A stretch of DNA of 64,000 nucleotides from Micropterix aruncella (GCA_944548615.1 OX155957.1:6066296-6130295), one strand, 5' to 3'. Positions 1 to 13,491 are shown, numbered from the stretch's first letter. A program made the numbers and translations. Notes: generated by a model not told the origin, from the letters alone.

Positions 1-339
1 TAGCATTAAAATGAAAAAAATTGGAGAGAGGTTCCTATACTGCAGTTATTCCACTTTTATAACTATGTGATAATACTTACATGTATATATTTTAATTAAA
101 GAGTTTTGAACAATGAAGCACAAATAATTAAAAAGCAGGAATAATTTCACTGTATTACCTTCACAATATTTTGAATTTAGAATAACGCTTGGCCGACTAT
201 GACGTTTGTAGGTTTAACATAGCAGCGCCATCTATGGATTACTCAATAGATAACGCCATCTGTTAAAATCGTTTGGAACTAACAGATAATTGCGAATGTC
301 AAATAATAGACATTGCAATAAAATAATATCGCGACTATA
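1..339. other. AT-rich sequence, no gene seen
   Basis: No supported gene. The stretch contains two 'GCGCCATCT / CGCCATCTG' type motifs around 225-260, which often occur in degenerate insect repeats, but I cannot assign it to a family. Confidence 0.4.
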
Positions 340-673
<334 letters not shown>

Positions 674-700
674 AAGGGTGTAAAATTTTTAAAATTATTT

Positions 701-1754
<1,054 letters not shown>

Positions 1755-1770
1755 AATTTACACATTTACA

Positions 1771-2198
<428 letters not shown>

Positions 2199-2224
2199 AT
2201 ATATAAAAAGAGAAGTTCCGATTC

Positions 2225-2253
2225 ACTCATTCATTCATTCATTCATTCATTCA
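2225..2253. repeat. (CATT)n short tandem repeat
   Basis: Six to seven CATT units directly inside the Helitron 5' end, followed by CACTGACTGACTC. Confidence 0.9.
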
Positions 2254-2359
2254 CTGACTGACTCATCAACGCCCAGCCCTAACCCTTAGACCTAGGAAGC
2301 TGAAATTCTGCACAGACGTTCCTTTTAGGACGTAGGCGCTCACTAAGGGCGGATTTTTC

Positions 2360-3610
2360 GAAATTCAACCCCTAAAGGGGTGAAAAGGGGTTTCACAGTT
2401 TGTATGGAAAACCTATATAGATGTATTTTTTAATTCGAAACTTTGAAAGACTACTCTAATAAACAAATAAGGAAATAGGTGTTTCATGTTTTTTCAAAAT
2501 TCTACCCTTAAAGGGGAAAAACGGGGGTTTAAAATTTGTATGGACAAACGATTTTAGATTGATTTTTTATTTCGAAAGTTTGTAAGATTACTCTAATAAA
2601 TAAATAAGGAAACACGTGTTTCATATTTTTTCAAAATTCAACCCCTAAAGGGGTGAAAAGGGGTTTCGATTTTTTTATAGAGAGACGATATAGATGTACT
2701 TTTTAATTCGAAACTTTGTAAGATTACTCTAATAAACAAATAAGAAAATAGGTGTTTCATGTTTTTTCAAAATTCAACCCCTAAAGGGGTTAAATGGGGT
2801 TTTACAATTTGTAGGAGAAACGATATAGATTGACTTTTTATTTTAAAACTTTTTAAGATTACTGTAATAAACAAAAAGATGGTATATATTTTTTCAAAAT
2901 TCCTCCCCTAAAGGGGGTGAAACGGGGTTTTAAAGTGTGTATAGATAAACGATATTAGATGGATTTTATAATTTGAAACTTTGTAAGAATACTCTAATAA
3001 ATAAGTAAGCAAACACCTGTTTCATATATTTTTTTAATTCAACCCCAAATGGGGTGAAACAGGGTTCCAAAGTTTGTATAAATAAACAATATTAGATGTG
3101 CTTTTTATTTCGAAACTCTGTTGGATTTCTTTAATGAAAAAATAAGAAAGTACCTACGTCTTTTTTGGTTTTTCAAAATTGAACCCCTGAAGGGGTGAAA
3201 AGGGGGTTTAAGGTTTGTATGGAATAACGATATAAATGTACTTTTTAATTCGAAACCTTGTAAGATTACTCTAATAAATAAATGAGGAAACACGTGTTTC
3301 ATATTTTTTTCAAAATTCAACCCCTAAAATTGTGAAACGGGTTCCAAAGTTTCTATGGATGAACGATATTAGATGGACATTTGATTTCGAAACTTTGAAC
3401 AATTACTCTAATAAACAAATAAGCAAATACGTATTTTCTATTTTTTCAAAATTCAACCCCTGAAGGGGTGAAAAGCGGTTTAAATTTTGTATGGAGAAAC
3501 GATATTAGATGGACTTTCCAGGATTACTAAACATTAATAAACATCTAAACAAATAAGTGTTTCGTATTTTTTTAAAAAATGCAACCCCTAAATGGGCGAA
3601 AACCGGTTTC
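2360..3610 (+). repeat. ~136-bp tandem repeat array in the Helitron 5' region
   Basis: The landmark CAACCCCTAAAGGGGTGAAA, or a variant, recurs at about 2366, 2502, 2639, 2775, 2902, 3040, 3181, 3318, 3454 and 3582, giving ten units with a typical period of 136-138 bp. Each unit also carries AAACGATATTAGATGG and ACTCTAATAAACAAATAAG. The core CCCCTAAAGGGG forms a small hairpin. Units differ by several bases, so the array is not very recent. No coding frame runs across it. Confidence 0.93.
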
Positions 3611-3734
3611 AAATATTAAGCAAATACATGTTTCATGTTTTTACAAAAATTAACCACCTAGGCGCTGAGAAGGAATAAATACCCCACAAAATCAAACTGG
3701 GAACTGAATCGCGTGCGACGGTACGCGGACGGTA

Positions 3735-3934
3735 NNNNNNNNNNNNNNNNNNNNNNNNNNNNNNNNNNNNNNNNNNNNNNNNNNNNNNNNNNNNNNNNNN
3801 NNNNNNNNNNNNNNNNNNNNNNNNNNNNNNNNNNNNNNNNNNNNNNNNNNNNNNNNNNNNNNNNNNNNNNNNNNNNNNNNNNNNNNNNNNNNNNNNNNNN
3901 NNNNNNNNNNNNNNNNNNNNNNNNNNNNNNNNNN
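3735..3934. other. Assembly gap (200 N)
   Basis: Exactly 200 N, a round number typical of a nominal scaffold gap. The Rep/helicase frame is open from the first base after it, while the 80 bases before it show no homologous frame, so the N-terminal part of the protein lies in the gap. Confidence 0.98.
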
Positions 3935-6870
3935 CGTGTAACCCCCGATGGAAAGACATCACAAATGTACTTTTACCCGGCCAAAAGTCACACGATCGCC
4001 ATGACATTATAGCTAGGGTTTTTCACTTAAAGGTGAAAAAGATGATGGCTCTTTTAAGCAAAGGCTCTCTGTTTGGGGAAATGCGTTGCTTTATATACTC
4101 GGTGGAATGGCAAAAGCGGGGTCTTCCTCACATTCACATTCTGTTGTGGTTAGAGCAGCGTATCACCCCAGACAAGATCGATAATGTAATATGTGCGGAA
4201 ATACCTGACCCTGAGCAAGACCCTCTTCTCTACGATATTGTGAAGGCCAATATGATACATGGTCCTTGCGGTAGCTTAAACTACAAATCTCCCTGCATGA
4301 AAAATAGAATCTGCAGTAAGAAGTATCCTCGACCACTTCTCAAGGAAACTCAGACAGGAGTCGATGGATATCCACAATACAGGAGGAGGTCATCATATGA
4401 TGGTGGTTACACAATAAAAATTAAAGAAATTGAGTTGGATAACCGCTGGGTGGTGCCTTATAATCCTGTCCTGTCACGTACTTTCAATGCTCATATTAAT
4501 GTGGAATACTGCAACTCCGTTAAATCTATTAAATATATTTGTAAGTACGTGAATAAGGGTAGTGATCAAGCAGCTTTTGTTCTGGAGAGGGAGAAAGATG
4601 AGGTGAAAATGTATGAAACTGGTCGGTACATAAGCAGTTCAGAAGCAGTTTGGAGGATCTTAAACTTTCCCATTCATCAAAGATTCCCCCCAATCTTACA
4701 TCTCGCTGTTCATCTTGAAAACGGTCAGCGTGTATACTTTACCTCCACTAACCTGTCAGATAAAGTGAACAGCCCACCTCAGACAACGCTACTAGCCTTT
4801 TTTGAAATTTGCAAAACGGACAATTTTGCAAAGACGCTGCTGTACTCCGAAGTCCCTTCTCACTTTGTCTGGAATAACAATAAATTTTCTAGGAGGAAAA
4901 GGGGAAAAGTTGTAGAGGGTTGGCCCGGTGTGAAAAAAGAGCACGCTCTTGGTAGAGTCTACACGATTCATCCAAACAATACCGAGTGCTATCACTTGCG
5001 ACTGCTGCTCCATGAGGTTAGAGGGCCAACATCCTTTGAGGACTTAATGACTGTTAATGGGATCCTCCATCCAACGTTTCAGTCTGCATGCAAGGCCCTA
5101 GGATTGCTGGAAGACGACAAGCATTGGGAGAAAACTTTAGAGCAAGCTTCATTGTGCGATTGTCCATTCAGGCTGCGAGAGCTATTTACAATTATGTTAG
5201 TTTTCTGTCAGCTCTCTGACCCTTTAAGCCTTTGGGAAAAATACAAAGACAATTTTTCGGAGGACCTCAAACGCCAACTGGAGAGAGAGTTGCAAGATAG
5301 TGCGAAGCTGCTCATAGACGAAATCTATAACAGATGCTTGATATTGATTGAGGATGCAGTGTTAGCTCAAGCAGGACAAAATTTGAGACAATACGGATTG
5401 CCTCAACCAAAAAGATCTGCGGCAACTTTAGGTAATCGGGAATATCTGAGGGAGACCAATTATGACCCCTACGCCCTGTCTGAGGTGGTATCGAATAGTG
5501 AAGAATTACTTACAGATGAACAGTTTTACGTTTATCAGCAGATCCTTAGCAATATTGAGAAAGGAATTGGGCAAATTTTTTTTTTGGATGCTCCTGGTGG
5601 CACTGGAAAAACCTTCCTTATTAATTTGCTTTTGGCGAAAGTAAGGAGTAATCGTGGCATTGCCTTAGCTGTTGCTTCGTCAGGAATCGCGGCAACACTG
5701 TTGGAGGGAGGCAAGACAGCTCACGCTGCCTTCAAACTGCCGCTTAATCTTATCCATGTCGAGACTCCACTCTGCAATATTTCAAAGCAGAGTAATGCGG
5801 CTCAAGTCCTGCGCGATTGTAAACTTATAGTTTGGGACGAAAGCACAATGGCGCATAAAGGGGGTTTCGAAGCAGTAAACAGAACTTTACAAGATATAAG
5901 AGGTAACAATTACATGATGGGTGGAGTCACCGTATTGTTAGCAGGAGACTTCCGTCAGATTCTGCCGGTAGTGCCGAGGGGATCGCGAGCTGACGAAGTT
6001 CGGGCTTGCATTAAGGGTTCAAGTCTTTGGCCCTTAATAAAAAAACTCCACCTTACGAAAAACATGCGGGTGCACCTGAAGGGCGATGTTTGCTCTGGAC
6101 AATTTTCCGATCTTCTCCTTAAAATAGGAAACGGAGAATATCCGGAAAATGAAGGGAAGATTACAATTCCATCAGATCTTGCCACAGTTGTGTTGACAGT
6201 TGACGACCTAATAGCCCGTATATATCCAGATGTCCACAACCTACACAGCAAATCCATGGAGTGGCTTTGCGAACGTGCTATTTTAGCACCTAAAAACGAT
6301 CAGGCTTCCGTCATTAATGACACTTTGTTGAAGTCGTTCGAAGGTGCAGAATACCAGTACAAGTCTGTGGACTCTGTAGTGTATACGGATGATGCTGTGC
6401 ACTATCCTGTGGAGTTTCTAAATTCTCTAAATCCACCTGGTCTACCATCTCACGCAATTATCCTTAAAGTGGGTGCTCCAGTAATGCTACTGCGGAATCT
6501 TAATCCGCCGAAGTTGTGTAATGGGACCAGGTTGCGTGTAAAAGCCTTACATAAAAACCTGGTAGAGGCCATTATATTTACTGGCTGTGCTCGAGGTGAA
6601 TCTGTGTATATACCGCGAATACCACTTATACCGTCGGATTACCCATTTGAGTTCAAAAGACTGCAGTTCCCTCTTAAGGTTTGTTTCGCATTGACAATTA
6701 ATAAGTCTCAGGGCCAGTCACTGAAAATAGCAGGAATTGATCTTAGGGGGGAATGCTTCTCGCACGGCCAGTTTTACGTGGCCTGCTCGAGAGTAGGCTC
6801 ACCAAGCAGCTTGGTCATATTAGCACCTGAGGGTAGAGCCTCGAATATAGTATATAAAGAGGTACTATAA
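3935..6870 (+). CDS. Helitron Rep/PIF1-like helicase, 5' end missing
   Basis: This is the replication initiator and helicase that nicks, unwinds and transfers Helitron DNA by a rolling-circle-like mechanism. The frame is already open after the gap (CNPRWKDITNVLLPGQKSHD) and runs about 978 codons to TAA with no stop or frameshift. The HUH motif is HIH at 4129-4137. The Rep catalytic tyrosine segment is YICKYVNKG at 4534-4560, with two tyrosines four residues apart. The SF1 PIF1-type helicase follows: Walker A PGGTGKT at 5593-5613, Walker B WDES at 5833-5844, LAGDFRQILPV from about 5937, TINKSQGQSL near 6697 and FYVACSRVG near 6772. Family members are usually 1,300 residues or more, so roughly 350-500 N-terminal residues are missing. 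The GTG at 4033 is not a plausible start because homology continues upstream of it. Lack of disruption suggests a young element. Confidence 0.93.
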
Positions 6871-7302
6871 CTATAAATTCAAAAAAATATGTAGTTTTAA
6901 CACGCTGTGAATAAAAACCCCAGTAATTTTACCCTTTGTTTCCGGATTTTACAATAGGTGGCGCGTGAGTCGTTTAAAAAAAGAATTAAAATATGAACAA
7001 AGCTATCAACAATCGAAGCAACAGCTGTGCTATCTAAATATACTTAACTATAACTCTAATGTAACTAATCGTAATCCTTACTATTAATATAAAATGTGAA
7101 AGTTAGATCGTTTGTTTATTTGTTTGTTACATCTTCACGCCGTAACTACTTAGTTGATCATCATGAAATACATAATTGTCAGGGGTACAGAGAAGGTTGT
7201 AGATACCCTATAAAGTACCCGCAAAAACTTACCATTTGATTGAAAAAACGGGATCTACGTTACCCAAAATTTAACGCGAGCAAAGCCGCGGGTAAAAGCT
7301 AG
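6871..7302 (+). other. Helitron 3' noncoding region and terminator hairpin
   Basis: Non-coding tail between the helicase stop and the Helitron terminus. It contains GTTTGTTTATTTGTTTGTTAC near 7110 and ends with the GC-rich hairpin and CTAG at 7299-7302. In Helitrons this end signals termination of strand transfer. Confidence 0.75.
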
Positions 7303-7319
7303 TATATATATATATATAT

Positions 7320-8284
7320 TGTGAAGGACATGTGATATATTTTATTTGTATATCTTTTTGTTTGTCTTTCACAATTCATAATGGTTTTTATGACTAAATA
7401 ATCATAATGGTTTTTATGACATCATCTGTTTGGTGTGTCTTTATTGGAAGGTGCCTGGTCGCTCTTTCTGATGGTGTGCGGAAACCAGGGTTTCAATCTT
7501 ACGTCGATTTATACCTCAGCGGACAAGAGAGCAGAGAAACACAAACATTAGTATTAAAAAAAATTATTATCTCTTTAATTAATGTATACAAATAAACTTA
7601 CCATCTAGTTAAGTGGTGTGATAGAGAGTGAATTGATACATGAAAAATTACGGTTTATAAAGACAACATTTTGACGTTGAAATGTTCAAAATGACGTCAG
7701 AATGTACAACAACCGTGGGATTGAAAGAAACGTTTGATAAAAATGCTTACGGCGAAAGACGCATTTACGAATTCTGGTTAATTATGCTGTTTAATGATGT
7801 CAGACAGAATTCATGTGAAAAAAAAACGTGTAAATTAATAGTAGTCGCAAAATTATATATGTTGCTAACTGTTACATCTTTAAAAAAATCTAGCATTTGA
7901 TTTTATTCCTTTTAGATAGCATGTTATTTTAGTGTTCAATAATACAGGAAAAGCTTATAATAACACTAAAAGTTTTGCAGAGGGAAAGCATTGTGAAAGC
8001 ACATTTTTTTCGAGATGACGGCTATATACATTTTGACCCCCTCCCTCAAGTTGATTAAGACCATTTCTAGACTAAAGTCTATCTGTGAGTCTGAGTGTCT
8101 GTGTGTGTGTCTCTCTTATGTGTGAAATATCTAATATACAAGTGACACAAATAATATTTAAAGTTCCTTTAAAGAAAATACTACATCATGTTTGGAAAAA
8201 TATCATTTTAATACCACGGAAAATACTACAAATTTACTATGAATCTGCACGCAGGGGGAGGTTGGGTTAGCACGCGGGGTGGGG
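7320..8284. other. Unassigned intergenic sequence
   Basis: No gene supported. An 18-bp direct repeat, CATAATGGTTTTTATGAC, occurs at 7377-7394 and 7403-7420. A short TG-rich run lies near 8098. Small open frames (62-72 codons) show no recognisable features. Confidence 0.4.
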
Positions 8285-8345
8285 CGGAGGGTGGGGCTTG
8301 TCTAATTACCGAGAAAGGCTTGGGGTGACACAACCGATTTTTTAA
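8285..8345 (-). repeat. End of a dispersed repeat (ATCGGTTGTGTCACC family)
   Basis: On the minus strand it reads AAATCGGTTGTGTCACCCCA, shared with longer copies at 20708-20910 (+) and 41360-41556 (-). Only the terminal ~55 bp are recognisable here. Confidence 0.55.
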
Positions 8346-8515
8346 ATATTGGTGGTAATTGAAGATTGAATACACCATAAGTATATTTCGTAAATTACAT
8401 ATCTAGGTGTGAGGCAGTTGTTTGGGCTCTGAACATGTTTCGAGAATCCCTTTATAACCAAAACTCAATGCATATCATCGACGAAACAACGTCGAAGACT
8501 ATCGCGGTTGTTTGA

Positions 8516-8850
8516 CATTATAAATAGGATAGAAACGAATTTACCGCGTGAAATTTATAGCACCCGACGTTCGGTGACGTTGCAGCCGCCGTTGTCTAGG
8601 GTAGACTGAAAAAGCTGTCAATCCGTTGTTCCGCGGGTAGGCCGCATACCGCTGCCGCCACTGCGTGGGTTACTGCCGCCACGGTGGTGGGGGGCCAAGC
8701 TCGGTGGTGGGGGGCCAATCCGAGCTTGGCCCCCCCACCACTGTGACATCTCTTTCAGTCTACCCTAGACAAGGGCGGCTGCAACGTCACCGAAACGTCT
8801 GGTGCTACAAATTTCACGCGGTAAATTCGTTTCTGTCGTATTTATTATGA
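8516..8850. mobile_element. Fold-back element/MITE with ~85-bp TIRs
   Basis: AGAAACGAATTTACCGCGTG...GACGTTGCAGCC...TAGGGTAGACTGAAA at 8530-8612 returns inverted at about 8755-8838. The core has two tandem GGTGGTGGGGGGCCAA units and an inverted copy of the same, giving a second GC-rich hairpin inside the first. No coding capacity. Confidence 0.85.
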
Positions 8851-9464
8851 CGAAACAACGTATTCGCCATATACGACCGCCTCGGATTTTTGCTGTTCCC
8901 ACAACACAATGTCATCGAGTCAGTGGAAGCCATACAATAAAAAAACTGAATGGCGTATCAGAAAGTTTCTCTAAGAAGTGTTTCGATGGCAGGGTTGATA
9001 ATTTAACAATATGACCCTTTTATTGCACATTTTCCGGTATTAGTTTCTACAGCACTTCATGAAAGAGATTTGCTATTTTATCAACTAATGTTTAAAGTTG
9101 CTTAATAAGACAATGTTAAAAATTTCAAATGCAGAGTTCTAATGCTTGCGGTAGCTTCGTAATTTTGCTGCGTTTCGCAAACAATGGCTTTGTTCTAAAA
9201 TGCTTACTATTTCCTTTATCAGAGATACAGACCGTTGAGGGCGTAATTAAACGAAAATAACCGGGTTTGTGGGAGACGTTTAGCATGTACGTTAACAGTA
9301 TGTAAATGTCTAATAATTACGGTCTTGTTTATACAATTTTATTACAAATTAGGTTTTAAAATGTAAAGGGTAAGGACATATTACAGGGTAGGCCTTAACT
9401 GTATGCGGAGTTCGAATATGAAATAAAACAAAACTATTTATTTATTTTAAACATAACATGCAGA
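8851..9464. other. Unassigned AT-rich sequence
   Basis: Nothing recognisable on either strand. Confidence 0.4.
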
Positions 9465-9575
9465 ATTCATAAAATGGTCATACTAAGTAATGGTGCGAAG
9501 TAAACGACGACCCACATTCAAATGACCATGCTCAGCGCATGCCCAACTAGGCCGAATATAGCCTGTATCTATGTT
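9465..9575 (+). repeat. Dispersed ~110-bp repeat
   Basis: ATGACCATGCTCAGCGCAT...CTAGGCCGAATATAGCCTGT is shared with 15040-15150, and in part with 50255-50325. Family unknown. It may be the tail of a retroelement or a mariner-type end, since a mariner relic follows here. Confidence 0.6.
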
Positions 9576-9635
9576 ACTATGTTACTTACACAATTTTTAT
9601 TAGTAATACTAGAAAATACGAGAATTGAAAAATTA

Positions 9636-9887
9636 TGGCAACAGTCTTCTGGGACTGGAAAGGGGCCATTCTCATCGAATTTATGCCAACTGGGACCACC
9701 AGTAATTCAGCCTCGTATTATAAGATGCTTAAAAACATGCGTCAAGCCATAAAAAAACCGAAGATCTGGAATGCTAACGAAAGGTGTGCTTGTTTTGCAT
9801 GATAAAGCTCGACCTCATTTGGCACGCCACAAAAAAGCGGTTTTGGATAAGTTCGGTTGGACATTCTCCACTCATGTTGAATAAAAA
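9636..9887 (+). pseudogene. mariner transposase relic (central part)
   Basis: Reading from 9636 gives MATVFWDWKGAILIEFMPTG and continues with a segment like the mariner-family FWDxKG...GTTxNS stretch before the second catalytic Asp. A stop follows. In the next frame, from about 9770, it continues GVLVLHDKARPHLARHKKAV then LDKFGWTF, which contains the HDNARPH-type motif with the second catalytic aspartate. At least one frameshift, missing N- and C-terminal parts, and no visible TIRs make it a dead fragment. Confidence 0.85.
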
Positions 9888-10984
9888 GTATATTTTTTTT
9901 TTCTCGAAAAAAAAAAGATTCGAGAAAAAAAATTGTGACAAAGTTTCGGGCAGCGTAACTCATATAATGGTACTTAATACTCACATTTGGTTATGTTCCT
10001 GATCCATACGTTGGGCCTTTTAATTCAAAATTTATATTTTCTGAAGTTCTTTCAGCAAAGCGAGCTCTTTCAGCTTCATACTTAGGTAGCTGAGGATTAC
10101 ATACCGTCTATTGTTCGATTCGTTCCAGCACGATCTATTTAGTTGCCACGTCACAAAAGTCGCTGTAACTCCGAAAACATTTTGAATTTTGAAAAATCCT
10201 CTCGAGGACATATCCTAATGATCTAAGCTACCAAGAAACCGATTTTTTCAAATTCCTAAACCAGAATACCCTCTTAAGAATATGTGGACACTGTAATAAT
10301 AGTAGTAATATATTCACTATACATATTTTACACTAATGTTTTATATATACATTCGATAGATTTTGATGAAGCTGATGATTAAAACCTAAACGAACTTTGA
10401 AGCTTCTCCGAGTCAAAAGTTATACTAAATGGAAATCCCGAAACGCAGCAAAATGGCAGCGCTGCCCCCTCCGCCGCGCGCCATGCGCCAAAGTCTTCAC
10501 TTAGCGAAATAAATTCTTTGATTCTTTAGCTATTTAGTGGCTAAATTAAAATTTGGATGGAGATGATAGATATGTAGCTTCAAGACCAAACTGTATCCCC
10601 GATTTTGTTATCATTCGTTTTTTGAATTGCTTCTACTATGGAAGGAATTTTAAAGACGTATTCACGTCAAAAATACCTCCCCCCCATAACCTATACACCT
10701 GAAAATTACATTTATTGTTTTTAAAAAAGGATCTTATTTAAACCTGACATTTCTTAACTCATGTATATCTACCCCATATAATGGATTACCGTTCATCGGC
10801 TATAAAGTAATAATAATTGCAAGATCTCTAAGAAATGCAATTTGGTATAGGATTTAGTAAAATATATTTTTGGTATGATCTTCACACTGAAATAGGTACC
10901 TACCCATGTTACGTTATATACAATATCAATGAATTATATGCAGGTTGTATATGTACTTAGTAAATAACTATCAGTTAATAAATT
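9888..10984. other. Unassigned AT-rich sequence
   Basis: Contains poly-A/T runs near 9893-9935 and no recognisable gene. The short open frames on both strands lack domains. Confidence 0.4.
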
Positions 10985-11064
10985 AGCTAATATAGATAAT
11001 TTAGCTAATTTAGCGTAACTAGCTAATATAGATAATTTAGCTAATTTAGCATAACTAGCTAATA
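10985..11064. repeat. 36-bp tandem duplication
   Basis: AGCTAATATAGATAATTTAG plus CTAATTTAGC(G/A)TAACT occurs twice in tandem (10985-11020, 11021-11056), and a third unit starts. Confidence 0.9.
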
Positions 11065-11499
11065 CATTTGAGAATTAAATAAATAAAATAAAATAGTACA
11101 TAGTAAATAAATTAGCACAGTACTAAGTACGAATAAATATAATAGGTACGAATACATATAATAAGTACAGAATAAAGAACGAGTAGATTCAATCATATTG
11201 TCGTTTGATTTTATCTGAATCTATAATGCGTTTACAATTAAGCAGTTCAATAATAAAAGAGAACATCACAAATTTAAACAAATTTTCTATCGCCACTAAT
11301 GTTTGAATCCAATCGCTGACGGAACGACAAGTCTCCGAGTTACGTAAACGTTGACATATTGATAAATGTATATTCTATCAGCAAAATTGAGCTTCTTTGA
11401 AAATAAAATTACCAAAATAAATAAAAGTCCATATATAAATAATTGGGCAGTTTGTATTATTCACGATACTCATGGAATCTTAGCGCGATATTCATTCGG
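11065..11499. other. Unassigned AT-rich sequence
   Basis: No gene, RNA or element recognised. Confidence 0.35.
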
Positions 11500-11880
11500 C
11501 AAAGTGTAATGATATCGGCTTGTTAAAACATCGCTGAAATCTCTTAATGATCCTCGTCCCATCTCGGCGGCTCGCCGTAACTACGCCGCCCATGAGATGA
11601 CTTCCCGGCCCACAGCACTTTCAGTTCACGTGCAGACGCAGTCGAAGGCGGGCGGCTGCTACGCCGCGCGTAGACCCTCTACGCTTCGCATACAATCGCG
11701 TTGTAAAATTCGCTCCGCGTATCACCGATATTACACAGCGTCTTCTCCTCTTACACTGGCAAGTAAATGTTTACAGAGTCACCTGTTATCTTGCAATTTA
11801 GAAGCGTGAGCGTTGTTTTTCTCTCAAATTTTCATCAATTAAAAAAAACGTGCTTACTTTCGTCTTAATGGTAAGTGTTG
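11500..11880 (+). other. GC/CpG-rich island, possible promoter or first exon
   Basis: A stretch much richer in GC and CpG than its surroundings (for example CGGCGGCTCGCCG, GGCGGGCGGCTGC). It holds a 70-codon frame at 11597-11809, and a good splice-donor-like GGTAAGTG follows near 11869. I recognise no protein. It could be a 5' untranslated exon or another GC-rich repeat remnant. Confidence 0.25.
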
Positions 11881-12189
11881 ATATATTACTACTGACTAGT
11901 TAGGTAAAAATATTTCGATTTATCAACCTAAGTTTTACATACTTTAATCTGTTGAAGCCATACGTAAACTATTTATTAACCATACATATTTATTTAAAGG
12001 ATGTGGATAAAAATATGTGGTATTTAGAAATAGAAATTGGTATTAAGAAATACCAATTTCATGATATAATTTTCAAAACATATCTTATAGACCACTTTAG
12101 AGGCATATTACCTTACACAATTACATTTGCACGATACAAAATCAGCGATGATATTATCAAAAAATTTGAACATTAGGTCCTTGTGGAAC
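11881..12189. other. Unassigned AT-rich sequence
   Basis: A 74-codon frame at 11952-12176 has no recognisable features and is probably chance. Confidence 0.3.
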
Positions 12190-12550
12190 ACCACTTAGAG
12201 GCGTTGAATACAACGGGCAAACCCGTCACCCCAGAAAGTTTTAACGATAATGATCGTTCTGTCTGCCAGTGAGGTGAGCTTAAAAGACTTGGGGACGATA
12301 CAAACATACCAACATGCCCGCCAGAAGCCAACGCTTTACGGCGAGGAACCGGAAAAACGACTCGCCCCTAGACCTTCGTCCTCCTGACTGGTTGCGGTCT
12401 CTAGGTCGCTTGCGAGGTCCTCTACCTGCCGTGTGTTTAGCGGTGATTCAGTTTGAATTTATTGCGGACCGTGGAATTATTTTTTTCTGGCTCTGATTTC
12501 AGGATCAGGTAGCTAATTGGTGATTTCTAGAGTGGAAGACGATACGACAA
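12190..12550 (-). mobile_element. Partial copy of the GC-rich 665-bp family
   Basis: The plus strand reads CAACGGGCAAACCCGTCACC, then a GTTTTAACG and TCTGTC...GTGAGGTGAGC segment. This is the reverse complement of the family's right end, as in 49482-50173. It is diverged and breaks off after about 360 bp. Confidence 0.75.
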
Positions 12551-12599
12551 CATCCACTCCCGCTGCTTAGGAGTAAGTTTATTTCCATAGTTTCCACAC

Positions 12600-12826
12600 T
12601 CTTTCAGTAATAAGGCAGAGTGCCCGGCCGACTGGCACAAGCAGCACATTGCGCAACTTGTCCATTAGAAAACCGATCCACCAACCGTGAGGCCTGGGGA
12701 CAAGAGTCCTTACTCCAAAGTCTTCTACGTTCACTGTAGGGCGACAGAACGAAAAAATCATTAAAACGTCCTGTGGTGACGGGCTCGCCCGTTGTAGTTG
12801 ACACCGCAAGTTGTGGTAGCCCCCCG
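12600..12826 (+). mobile_element. Right-end fragment of the GC-rich 665-bp family
   Basis: Contains the family right end: AAAGTCTTCTACGTTCACTG, then CGTCCTGTGGTGACGGGCTC and ACACCGCAAG, followed by the linker TTGTGGTAGCCCCCC. The next, full-length unit follows immediately. Confidence 0.75.
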
Positions 12827-13491
12827 GGAGCTAACGGGCCCATGATGAGGTGGCCACGATGACCCATGTGTTCAGGGTCGGTCACACTCACGGGTCAACA
12901 CCCATCCGACGGCCTCCACGCATGGGGTGCGAACCTGGGTAGGACACTGGGTCAACCAGTCTCCCCTGGGAATCAAACCTCTGGCGCTCCTGGACGGTCT
13001 GCGCACCGAGCGGCGCAAGCCAATCGATTGTGCTCTCCGACTAACAGTCGAGGGAGTCTGGGAACTGTATTGTTTCCTATAGAGCGGGGGTGGTTGCCTA
13101 CCTTACGGCGACTGCTCTTGAAATGACCATTGGCCATCCGATCCCGGTTCAGAGCCGGGCAATGGACGCCTTGGTCCGCGATAGATTCGGTATACTCCGT
13201 TTCACCGCTTCGTAAGGGAGAGGACCGCGCAAGCGACCTCGAACTCGGAACCAATCGAAAGACCGGAGAAATCTGGTCACAATTGGAAGTGAGGGCGCAA
13301 GTATCTCGAGCCCGCCGGGTCTATTCCTGGCTAACTCGCGGTAAGGCGTTGGTCTCTCATGGGTTGTGGCGTAGCTAGACGTTGGATTGTTATTGTCCAA
13401 AGTCTTCTATGCTCACTGCAGGGCGATAGAACGACTAATCGTTAAAACGTCCTGTGGTGACGGGTTCGCCCGTTGTAGTCGACACCGCAAG
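12827..13491 (+). mobile_element. Full-length GC-rich 665-bp family unit
   Basis: Starts GGAGCTAACGGGCCCATGAT and ends ...GTCGACACCGCAAG. Its 665-bp length is identical to the TSD-flanked copy at 16484-17148. The two are nearly identical apart from scattered substitutions (many CpG/TpG). It contains a palindrome near the right end of the ACGGGC-GA-GCCCGT type and open frames on both strands in all copies. None of these frames matches anything I recognise, and they are not conserved in frame in the diverged copies. Confidence 0.85.

Noticed and set aside
2360..3610. CRISPR array
   Set aside because: The repeats are regular, but units are 136 bp with no short repeat/unique spacer pattern, lie inside a Helitron, and the genome is eukaryotic.
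4792..5013. Antisense and +1 frames over the Helitron gene (4792-5013, 5462-5644, 5955-6257)
   Set aside because: Shadows of the Rep/helicase frame, which has clear motifs.
12604..13400. Multiple 80-170 codon frames inside GC-rich family copies (also 16523-16912 and 26827-27339)
   Set aside because: Several frames are open on both strands because stop codons are rare in GC-rich sequence. The diverged copies do not preserve any one frame, so coding is unlikely.
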